Source: Micromonospora humi
GTDB lineage: Bacteria > Actinomycetota > Actinomycetes > Mycobacteriales > Micromonosporaceae
Reading direction: 5' to 3'
Length of the DNA: 64,000 bases
NCBI RefSeq assembly: GCF_900090105.1
Contig: NZ_FMDM01000012.1
Coordinates: forward strand, 19,104-83,103
Below are positions 1 to 6,753 of the stretch, in pieces. The notes under the pieces were generated by a model, which saw nothing but the letters and a program-made list of their open reading frames with translations, was not told where the DNA came from and searched no databases. Positions within the stretch are counted from its first letter, which is position 1, and each line of letters begins with the position of its first letter. The position numbers and the translations under genes were made by a program.

Positions 1-185
1 ACGTTGGCGGTCTGCTCGTCGTTCAGCGCGATGGTGGACTGCTCACCCTGCACACTCGCCACCGCGACCGGCTTGGTGGCGGTGTGGGCGGGCTCGGCGT
101 GCGCGGCGATCGGACCGGCGAACACACCACCGGTAAAGGCCAGACCGGCAACACCGAGGATGCTCTTACGCAGGATCGTGTTCAT
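1..185 (-). CDS. Secreted protein, N-terminal 61 codons only
   Basis: The reverse strand opens with ATG at 185 and reads without stop to the window edge, so the C-terminal part lies outside. The visible protein begins MNTILRKSILGVAGLAFTGG and continues through a small-residue hydrophobic stretch to AAHAEPAHTA. This is a typical Sec signal peptide with probable cleavage after AHA (about residue 30). The mature start is rich in Ala, Thr and Val and carries no domain I can name. Actinomycetes encode many short secreted proteins of this style. The signal peptide is clear; the function is unknown. Confidence 0.7.
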   Translation of the reverse strand, partial: MNTILRKSILGVAGLAFTGGVFAGPIAAHAEPAHTATKPVAVASVQGEQSTIALNDEQTAN

Positions 186-959
186 GGTGAGGGCTCCATT
201 CGGGGGTCGACGCACCCCGTGGGGGGACCGGGGGTGCGGGGGCACCGTCAGGCGCTCAGAAGACTGGGGGATCCGGCATGCGCGCGGGGCAGGACGCTGC
301 CTCGTCGCGGGTGCCGGGAGTGTGTGCAACGACCGGGCGGCCACCGTCATTCCCGGGGTGGGGGGGCGGCAGGTGGTCGGCGGTGCGGGGTGCGCTCGCC
401 TTCCTCGGTCGTTCACCCGTCTACAACGCCCCGCACCCCGCGACGATTCCACCGCCAGCGTGCCACCCACCACCGCCGAACCGGACACCCACCCCATCCG
501 GAACACCCGGCGGCACACCACCGGCACCCGCCCCGCACACACCCACCCCGTTCCACCCACACCCCACGAACCCCACGACTGGAACGCCACGGGTGCCTCA
601 ACGCCTCGCAGACACCCACAGCGTTCCGCCCGCGCCCCGCGCACCCTGCCGAGTGGGACGCCATGGGTGTCTCAGGGCCCGTAGGCGCCCACAGCGTTCC
701 GCCCGCGCCGCGTACGGGAACAGGGCCTCAGGGCGACGCGGGCACCGCGACCGGGACCTCGCGGGTGTCTGAGGTCGCCGGCGCGCTCCCGAGCCGGTTG
801 GCCAGCACCGTCGGGTCCGGGAGCATGACGGCCCGGCCGCGATCGACTCGCGGGGATGAGCGCCCCGCCCGGCACCCGCGCGGAAGCGTTCTGCCGTCGG
901 CAGATCCGCTCACCGTGAACAGGGTGTCCCGGGCGGGGTTCGGGCGGCAGGGTGGGGTG
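186..959. other. 774-bp non-coding region
   Basis: This lies between the start of the secreted protein (reading left) and the epimerase (reading right). It should hold both promoters, but I could not place convincing -35/-10 pairs. Open frames cross it in several phases, but their translations are Pro/Arg/His-rich with no start signals, as expected of GC-rich non-coding DNA. The 450-650 part is unusually C-rich on the + strand. Its one clear structure is the pair of matching hairpins at 581-700. Confidence 0.6.
581..700. repeat. Two tandem related hairpins with a shared 22-bp repeat
   Basis: Hairpin 1 pairs GGAACGC (581-587) with GCGTTCC (621-627) and GGGTG (591-595) with CACCC (613-617), around a 3-nt internal loop. 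Hairpin 2 repeats the same plan 73-74 bp later: GGGACGC (655-661) with GCGTTCC (694-700) and GGGTG (665-669) with CGCCC (686-690), where two pairs become G-U. A 22-bp stretch starting CCCACAGCGTTCC is identical at 615-636 and 688-709. Pairing is kept although the left arms differ, which suggests that the fold matters, for example as a tandem terminator or a small RNA. There is no U tract. Confidence 0.55.
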
Positions 960-1961
960 ATGCGACTGTTGATGCTGGGTGGCACGGGTTTCGTCGGCGG
1001 GGCGGTGGTCACGGAGGCGGTACGCCGGGGCTGGGCGGTGACCGTCTTCAACCGGGGGGTGAGCGGGGAGGCGCCGACCGGCGTACACCGGTTGCGGGGT
1101 GACCGGGACGAGCCCGGCGGGTTGGCCGCGCTCGCCGGCGGTGAGTGGGACCTGGTGGTGGACACCTGGGACGGCGCGCCACGGGCCGTGCGGGACGCGG
1201 CGCGGGCGGTGGCCGGCGCGGTGCCGCACTACGTCTACGTCTCCAGTGGATCGGTCTACGCGCCGCCGGTCGGCCTGGGCACCGGCGAGGAGGCGGCGAC
1301 CGTGGCGGCGGAGCCGGACGCGGGCTTCGGCGACTACGCGAGCAACAAGGCCGGCGGGGAGCGGGCCGCGGTGGAGGTGTACGGCGACCGGGCGTTGCTG
1401 GTGCGGGCCGGGCTGATCCTCGGGCCCGGGGAGGACATCGGCCGGTTGCCGTGGTGGTTGCAGCGGATCGCCCGGGGCGGCGAGGTGCTGGCGCCCGGGC
1501 CGCGTGACCTCCCGGTGCAGTACGTCGACGTCCGCGACCTGGCGATCTGGCTGCTGGACCGGGGCGCCGAGGGCGTCGGTGGCGCGTACAACGTGGTCGG
1601 TCGCAGCGGCCACACGACGACCGGTGAGCTGCTCGACGCGGTGGTGGCCGCCACCGGGTCGACGGCGACGCTGCGCTGGGTGGAGCCGGGCCCGATCCTG
1701 GCCGCCGGGGTGGAGCCGTGGAACGACCTGCCGATCTGGATCCCGCGTGGACACGAATACCGGTGGTTGCAGGAGCGGGACGTGGAGCGGGCGTACGCGG
1801 CGGGGCTGGTCTGCCGGCCGGTCGCCGAGACGGTCGCGGACACCTGGCGGTGGCTGCGCGAGGTGGGCCGGGTGCCGGCACGGGCGGGGCGGCCGGCACG
1901 CGCCCCGGTGGGCCTGGCGCCGGAGCGGGAGGCGGCGCTGCTGGCCTCGCTGCCGGCCTGA
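960..1961 (+). CDS. NAD-dependent epimerase/dehydratase family protein
   Basis: A 333-aa extended short-chain dehydrogenase-type protein. The N-terminus MRLLMLGGTGFVGGAVV carries the GxxGxxG dinucleotide-binding loop. YVYVSSGSVYAPP supplies the Ser region, and a YASNK motif near residue 128 supplies the catalytic Tyr/Lys pair. The C-terminal half (YNVVGR, then LRWVEP) is the variable substrate domain. Related actinobacterial proteins are annotated as NAD-dependent epimerases or reductases without a fixed substrate. The ATG at 960 follows a G-rich ribosome site (GGGTGGGGTG). The same frame stays open far upstream to 84, but the protein fold starts here. No operon partner is visible. Confidence 0.85.
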   Translation: MRLLMLGGTGFVGGAVVTEAVRRGWAVTVFNRGVSGEAPTGVHRLRGDRDEPGGLAALAGGEWDLVVDTWDGAPRAVRDAARAVAGAVPHYVYVSSGSVYAPPVGLGTGEEAATVAAEPDAGFGDYASNKAGGERAAVEVYGDRALLVRAGLILGPGEDIGRLPWWLQRIARGGEVLAPGPRDLPVQYVDVRDLAIWLLDRGAEGVGGAYNVVGRSGHTTTGELLDAVVAATGSTATLRWVEPGPILAAGVEPWNDLPIWIPRGHEYRWLQERDVERAYAAGLVCRPVAETVADTWRWLREVGRVPARAGRPARAPVGLAPEREAALLASLPA

Positions 1962-2006
1962 GCCGGGGGCGCGGTGGACCGGCCCGGGCCACCGGGCGGC
2001 GCACGG

Positions 2007-2981
2007 TCAGGCCGGCACGACCGGCAGGTCCAGCACTTCGTCGACCGGCCGGCGCGGGGTGGCGCGGCCCGGCTGCCCGTACCCGATCCGCATCACCATC
2101 TGCGGGGTGCCGAACCGGCCCAGGGACATCCGCAGCGCCTCCCGCGCCCCCGGCACCTCGATCGGCTGGGAGAGCATCGACACGCCGAGCCCGGCATCGG
2201 TGGCGGTGAGCAGCACCCGTTGCAGCGCCTGCCCGGCGACGACCTGGTCGGTGCCGGTGTTGCCGGGCGTGCCGAGCACGGCGACGAGTGGCTCCGGTTC
2301 GAAGTCGCGGCCGGGGGCGCGGTTCCGCCCGCCGAAGCCGCGCTGGGGCAGCAGGTCCTGCGGCTCGCTCTGCGGCCCGCCGGCGGCGGCGGGCACCCCG
2401 TCCGGGGCCGGCTCGGAGCGGATCCACTCCACCCGCTCGGCCACGTAGGCGGGGTCGCGTTCCAGCACCCGGTGCGCGCTGCGGGCGACCTCGGCGAGCG
2501 CGTTGACCGCGCTGGCACCGATGACCAGCTCCAGCCAGCACTGCTCGGCCCGGGCCGCCTCGCCGAGCCGCCACCGCGCCTCGGCCGGCACCGGGTCGGG
2601 CCAGAACGGCGCGCGGTTGCTGAACCGGTGGGCGATCGCCCCGTAGAGGCCCTGTTCGGTAGGGGTGGGCCGGCGCGGCACGTCGGGCACCAGTCGGGCC
2701 ACCACGTCCGGGTCGGCCGGGTAGGGGCGCAGCCGGACCGTGGCCGGGGTGCCCGCCACGGCGAGCGCCAGCCGCAGGTTGAACAGTGCCGCCCCGCAGG
2801 CGATCCGCGCCCCCCAGCCGGTCGGGTCGGTGGCCGGCAACCCGCGCAGCGGGTCGACGGCGACCTCGATGCCGCCGTCGTGCAACCGGAAGCGCCACGG
2901 CTGGGTGTTGTGCAGCGACGGCGCGCGTACCGCGTCGGCGACCGCGGCCCGCAGCTGCGAGACGGTGTATCCGGTCGTCAT
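2007..2981 (-). CDS. Acg-family nitroreductase-like protein (copy 1)
   Basis: A 324-aa protein of the Acg/nitroreductase family, which in mycobacteria belongs to the hypoxia-induced DosR regulon. Diagnostic N-terminal residues are APSLHNTQPWRF (about 19-30). The region also has a C-terminal MRIGYG near the flavin fold end. Members bind or sequester FMN and their reaction is poorly defined. I chose the ATG at 2981 because GGAGGGAGC lies just upstream; an upstream ATG at 3041 has no ribosome site. The gene is divergent from devR, and a DevR-like box at 3060-3073 sits 79 bp before its start, so control by DevR is likely. Confidence 0.85.
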   Translation of the reverse strand: MTTGYTVSQLRAAVADAVRAPSLHNTQPWRFRLHDGGIEVAVDPLRGLPATDPTGWGARIACGAALFNLRLALAVAGTPATVRLRPYPADPDVVARLVPDVPRRPTPTEQGLYGAIAHRFSNRAPFWPDPVPAEARWRLGEAARAEQCWLELVIGASAVNALAEVARSAHRVLERDPAYVAERVEWIRSEPAPDGVPAAAGGPQSEPQDLLPQRGFGGRNRAPGRDFEPEPLVAVLGTPGNTGTDQVVAGQALQRVLLTATDAGLGVSMLSQPIEVPGAREALRMSLGRFGTPQMVMRIGYGQPGRATPRRPVDEVLDLPVVPA

Positions 2982-3059
2982 GGTCGTGCTCCCTCCGTGC
3001 GTCGCCGGCTCCCCGGTCGGTCCACCCCCACCGTGCGGCACCGGTGCCGGCCCTGGTCA

Positions 3060-3073
3060 GGGCCGGAGGTCCC
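3060..3073 (-). promoter_or_regulatory. DevR/DosR-type box upstream of acg1
   Basis: The + strand reads GGGCCGGAGGTCCC, which on the minus strand is GGGACCTCCGGCCC. This fits the GGGAC(C/T)...GGCCC pattern of actinobacterial DevR/DosR sites. It lies 79 bp upstream of the acg1 start. The same pattern recurs at 3117 and 12504 beside other members of the island. Confidence 0.6.
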
Positions 3074-3082
3074 CACCTGGGC

Positions 3083-3097
3083 GGGACCGTCCGTCCC
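3083..3097. promoter_or_regulatory. Palindromic GGGAC-N5-GTCCC site, possible third DevR site
   Basis: The sequence GGGACCGTCCGTCCC has the same GGGACC/GTCCC half-sites as the flanking boxes but one base more between them. It sits between the two 14-bp boxes of the acg1-devR divergent promoter. It could be a secondary site for cooperative binding. Confidence 0.35.
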
Positions 3098-3116
3098 GGG
3101 TCGGCGCGCGACGGAC

Positions 3117-3130
3117 GGGACCTTCGGCCC
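3117..3130 (+). promoter_or_regulatory. DevR/DosR-type box upstream of devR
   Basis: GGGACCTTCGGCCC lies 36 bp before the devR start codon, a position near a -35 element and consistent with autoactivation as known for mycobacterial DevR. Confidence 0.65.
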
Positions 3131-3165
3131 GTGCGGGGGTGCGGTGCGGCGGGTAGAAAGGACGG

Positions 3166-3804
3166 ATGATCCGGGTGTTCCTGCTCGACGACCACGAGGT
3201 CGTCCGTCGTGGCCTGGCCGACCTGCTCCAGAGCAGCGGCGACATCGAGGTGGTCGGCGAGTCCGGCCTCGCCCAGGAGGCGACGCGGCGGATCCCCGCG
3301 CTCCGCCCCGACGTGGCGATCCTCGACGCCCGGCTGCCCGACGGCAACGGCATCGACGTCTGCCGGGACGTCCGCGCCGTCGACTCGTCGATCAAGGGCC
3401 TGATCCTCACCTCGTACGAGGACGACGAGGCGCTCTTCGCGGCCATCATGGCCGGGGCGGCCGGCTACGTGCTCAAGCAGATCCGCGGCACCGACCTGGT
3501 GGACGCGGTCCGCCGGGTGGCGGCCGGTCAGTCGCTGCTCGACCCGGCGATCACCACCCGGGTGCTGGAGCGCATCCGCAGCGGCGTGGAGCAGCCGCGG
3601 GAGCTGAAGTCCCTCACCGAGCAGGAACGGCGGATCCTGGAGTACGTCGCCGAGGGGCTCACCAACCGCGAGATCGCCGGGAAGATGTTCCTGGCCGAGA
3701 AGACGGTGAAGAACTACGTCTCCAGCGTGCTGGCGAAGCTCGGCCTGGAACGGCGGACCCAGGCCGCGGTGCTGGCCACCCGGCTGCTCGGCAAGACGCA
3801 CTGA
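3166..3804 (+). CDS. devR: DevR/DosR-like response regulator (NarL/LuxR family)
   Basis: A 212-aa regulator with a receiver domain (acidic pair D8/D9, phosphoacceptor D54 in AILDARLPDG, T82/S83, K104) and a LuxR-type HTH (about 148-210). The recognition helix AEKTVKNYVSSVLAKLG places K179, K182 and N183 at the residues that contact DNA in M. tuberculosis DosR, and D54/K104 share the DosR numbering. It is probably the hypoxia/NO dormancy activator of this island. Unlike mycobacterial devRS, the kinase gene is convergent, ending 9 bp downstream on the other strand. Two DevR-like boxes lie in its promoter. Confidence 0.9.
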   Translation: MIRVFLLDDHEVVRRGLADLLQSSGDIEVVGESGLAQEATRRIPALRPDVAILDARLPDGNGIDVCRDVRAVDSSIKGLILTSYEDDEALFAAIMAGAAGYVLKQIRGTDLVDAVRRVAAGQSLLDPAITTRVLERIRSGVEQPRELKSLTEQERRILEYVAEGLTNREIAGKMFLAEKTVKNYVSSVLAKLGLERRTQAAVLATRLLGKTH

Positions 3805-3813
3805 CCCGACCGG

Positions 3814-5532
3814 TCAGCCGAGCGGGACGCTCCAGCGCAGCTCGGTGCCGTGCGGCTCGACCCGGCGCAACGTGAACCCGCCGTCCAGCCGTTCGGCCCG
3901 CTCACGCAGGTTGACCAGGCCACTGCGGGCCGCCTCCGGATCGCAGCCGACCCCGTCGTCGGTGACGGTGACCTCGACCCGGCCGGCGTCCACCGCCACC
4001 CGCACCGCCACCCGGTCGGCGTGCGCGTGGCGGACCGCGTTGGAGAGCGCCTCGCGTAGCACGGCGACCAGCTCGGGGCGCAGCTCGTCCGGCACGGCGC
4101 TGTCGATCGGGCCGACCAGCTCCAGGTCGGGCCGGTGGCCGAGCGACTCGGCGGCCACCTCGATCGCCTCGCGGATCTCGGTGCGCAGCGCCGCGCTCAT
4201 CGGGGTACGCAGCTCGAAGATGGTGCGGCGGATGTCGCGGATGGTGGCGTCCAGGTCGTCGACCGCCTGGTTGATCCGCTTGGCCGTCTCGGGTCGGGCG
4301 TTCATCGCCCCGCTCTGCAGTTGCAGGCCGGTGGCGAAGAGCCGCTGGATCACCACGTCGTGCAGGTCGCGGGCGATCCGCTCGCGGTCCTCCAGGACCA
4401 CCAGCAGCTCCCGTTCCTCCTGCCCGCGGGCGCGTTCCATGGCCAGCGCGGCCTGGCCGGCGAAGCTGGCGAGCAGCGCGAGGTCGTCGTCGGCGGCCGG
4501 GGCGTGGTCGGGCCGGTGCGCGATCACCAGCACGCCGTGCAGCGTGTCGGCGGCGGCGAGCGGGGAGACCACCGCCGGCCCGGCGATCACCGGGCGGGGC
4601 CAGGGCGCCGCCGCGGCGAGGTCGTCGACCTGTTCGTGGCGGCGTTCGGTGGCCGAGCCGGCGAAGCTGGTCTCGGCGGCCGGCAGGACCGCGCCGACGA
4701 GTTCCCGGGCGATCGGGTCGGCGCCGTCGACCACCTCGACGGTGAACTGTGCCTCGTCCTCGTCGTAGAGCAGGACCAGGGCCAGCTCCGCCTCGGCGAC
4801 CTCGCGGGCGCGGCGGGCCACCAGCGACAGCGCGTCGGTGCGGCGGACCTCGCCCAGCAGCACCGAGGTGATCTCGGCGGTGGCGGCCAGCCAGCGTTCC
4901 CGCCGGTGCGCCAGCGCGTAGAGGCGGGCGTTCTCGATCGCCACGCCGGCCGCGGCGGCGAGCGCGGTCACGATCTCCTCGTCGTCCTCGGTGAACTCGG
5001 CGGCGCCCTGCTTCTCGGCCAGGTAGAGGTTGCCCCAGACGTGGTCGCGGATGCGCACCGGAACGCCGAGGAAGCTGTGCATCGGCGGGTGGTTCGGCGG
5101 GAAGCCGTACGACCGGGGGTGGCGGGTGATGTCGGGCATGCGCAGCGGCTTCGGCTCGTCGATGAGCAGGCCGAGCACGCCCCGCCCGTGCGGCAGCTCG
5201 CCGATGCGGGCGTGCAGTTCGGCGTCGATGCCGTGGACGATGAAGTCGTGCAGCATCCGGTCGGGGCCGATCACGCCGAGCGCGCCGTAGCGGGCGCCGG
5301 CCAGCTCGCACGCGGACTGCACGATCCGCTGCAACGTGCTGCGCAGGTCGAGGTCGGAGCCGATGCCGACCACCGCGTCGAGCAGCGCGCGCAGCCGCTC
5401 GCGGCTGGTGACGACCTCGCCGACCCGGTCGAGCATCTCCTGGAGCAACTCGTCGAGACGGACCCGGGACAGCGGGGTCAACCCGAGCGACGGCGTGACG
5501 TGCTCGTGCCGGGGGTTCGGTGCGGCGGTCAC
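3814..5532 (-). CDS. devS: DevS/DosT-like GAF sensor histidine kinase
   Basis: A 572-aa kinase starting at GTG 5532, with two GAF domains (about 60-205 and 230-370), a HisKA_3 dimerisation box with phosphoacceptor H391 in ARDLHDVV, and an HATPase domain (N box REALSNAVRHAH, G1 box DDGVGCD). The first GAF contains GFPPNHPPMHSFLG. H148 there aligns by position with the proximal haem histidine of DevS/DosT (H149/H147), so a haem gas sensor is plausible. There are no transmembrane segments, so it is cytosolic. It follows acg2 by 41 bp on the same strand, forming an acg2-devS operon, and its likely partner is the convergent devR. Confidence 0.87.
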   Translation of the reverse strand: MTAAPNPRHEHVTPSLGLTPLSRVRLDELLQEMLDRVGEVVTSRERLRALLDAVVGIGSDLDLRSTLQRIVQSACELAGARYGALGVIGPDRMLHDFIVHGIDAELHARIGELPHGRGVLGLLIDEPKPLRMPDITRHPRSYGFPPNHPPMHSFLGVPVRIRDHVWGNLYLAEKQGAAEFTEDDEEIVTALAAAAGVAIENARLYALAHRRERWLAATAEITSVLLGEVRRTDALSLVARRAREVAEAELALVLLYDEDEAQFTVEVVDGADPIARELVGAVLPAAETSFAGSATERRHEQVDDLAAAAPWPRPVIAGPAVVSPLAAADTLHGVLVIAHRPDHAPAADDDLALLASFAGQAALAMERARGQEERELLVVLEDRERIARDLHDVVIQRLFATGLQLQSGAMNARPETAKRINQAVDDLDATIRDIRRTIFELRTPMSAALRTEIREAIEVAAESLGHRPDLELVGPIDSAVPDELRPELVAVLREALSNAVRHAHADRVAVRVAVDAGRVEVTVTDDGVGCDPEAARSGLVNLRERAERLDGGFTLRRVEPHGTELRWSVPLG

Positions 5533-5573
5533 CGGGCGATGCTATCGCCCGGTGGCGCGCGCCGACGAGACCG

Positions 5574-6584
5574 TCAGGCCAGGTGGCCCCGGACCGCGGA
5601 GGTGTCGACGGTCTGCGCGGCGTCCAACCGCGGGGTGTGCGGCGGGCCGGCGTGCTCCGGGTCGGCCACGCCGAGGCGCATGCTCAGGTAGGGGTGGCCG
5701 AGCCCGGCCAGCATCTGCCGGAGCACCTCGCGGGTGCCGTCGACCTCCACCACGCCCGACAGCGGCACCACTGACACCCCGTGCCGGGTGGCTTCCAGCC
5801 AGGCGGCGGAGAGCGCCTCGCCGGCGCGCAGCCAGCTCTCCGGCTCGTCCTCGGAGCCCCAGAGGATGGCGTAGACGGCGGCCTTGTCGTGGCCGGGGCC
5901 GATCGGCAGCGAGCCGGGGGCGCCGAAGTTCCGGCCCGGCACGGTCGTCTGCGCCGGCTGGTCGGGCAGCACCTCCGGCGGCAGGCCGGTGCCGGTGCCG
6001 GCCCGGTTGGTCCAGTAGGCCAACTCCTCGCGCAGCTCCGGGCTGTCCGCCTCGACGGCGGCGGCCTGCTGCGCGGCGCCGGCCAGCTCGATCTTCTGCA
6101 TGTCGTCGAGGAGCTGCAGGTTGACGCCCTCCCGGGTGGCGGCCCGGTCGATGTCGCCCAGCACGGCGGCGGGGATCGGCTCGTCGCTGACCGGCCGCCG
6201 GTCGGTGTGCCGCACCTGCATGCACTGCACCAGGCGCATGGCGTCCGGGTCGGCGCCGGTGTGGCGCAGCCCGGTGAGCCGGGCCACCAGGTCGGGCCGG
6301 TGCGGGTCGGGCAGGCGCTCCACCACCGGGGTCCAGCCCTCGGCGGCCAGCGCCACCCGGGCGTGGTGCAGCGCGGCGCCGCAGCTCACCACCAGGAGCC
6401 GGCCCTCCGGGTCCATGGCGCTGAGGTGCCGGTCCTTGACGACCCGCAGTTCGAGCGCGTCCGGGAGGACCGTCCAGTGCCACGGCTGGGTGTTGTGCAC
6501 CGACGGGGCGTGGCCGGCCGTTCCGGCGGCCTCCGCGAGCGCGGTGGTCAGCGGGCGATCGGTAGCCGGCGTCTCGTGGCTCAT
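5574..6584 (-). CDS. Acg-family nitroreductase-like protein (copy 2)
   Basis: A 336-aa paralogue of the protein at 2007-2981. It shares the HAPSVHNTQPWHW motif near residue 26 and the C-terminal MRLGVADPEH segment. The ATG at 6584 is preceded by GGAAAGG. It lies directly upstream of the sensor kinase and is probably co-transcribed with it, which ties this flavoprotein family to the dormancy response. Longer readings of this frame extend to 7739 but are antisense to the ATPase and have no ribosome site. The enzymatic substrate is unknown. In mycobacteria several Acg paralogues are likewise spread through the DosR regulon. Confidence 0.85.
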   Translation of the reverse strand: MSHETPATDRPLTTALAEAAGTAGHAPSVHNTQPWHWTVLPDALELRVVKDRHLSAMDPEGRLLVVSCGAALHHARVALAAEGWTPVVERLPDPHRPDLVARLTGLRHTGADPDAMRLVQCMQVRHTDRRPVSDEPIPAAVLGDIDRAATREGVNLQLLDDMQKIELAGAAQQAAAVEADSPELREELAYWTNRAGTGTGLPPEVLPDQPAQTTVPGRNFGAPGSLPIGPGHDKAAVYAILWGSEDEPESWLRAGEALSAAWLEATRHGVSVVPLSGVVEVDGTREVLRQMLAGLGHPYLSMRLGVADPEHAGPPHTPRLDAAQTVDTSAVRGHLA

Positions 6585-6682
6585 CGTCACGACCTTTCCT
6601 GTTTCTCCCCATCGTGCCCCACGCCCGGGACGCCCGGGCGGGGTTGCCGCTCCATCCTCGGGCATGCCCGGACGGAGCGCAC

Positions 6683-6696
6683 GGGTCCTTGTGCCT
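6683..6696. promoter_or_regulatory. Degenerate DevR-like box between acg2 and the ATPase
   Basis: GGGTCCTTGTGCCT matches GGGACCTTCGGCCC at 10 of 14 positions. It lies in the only gap between two divergent members of the island, about 100 bp from acg2 and 58 bp from the ATPase start. Weak on its own, it is supported by context. A short hairpin, GCCCGGG-ACG-CCCGGGC, lies nearby at about 6623-6640. Confidence 0.35.
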
Positions 6697-6753
6697 ACCG
6701 GATTACCCGCGTTCGCCCTACCTGCGCCACTTCGGCACTGAGACGATCCGCAC

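Noticed and set aside
1048..3801. Minus-strand open frame of over 900 codons across the epimerase, acg1 and devR
   Set aside because: It covers three well-supported genes on different strands and frames, and its product is low-complexity Pro/Arg/Ala.
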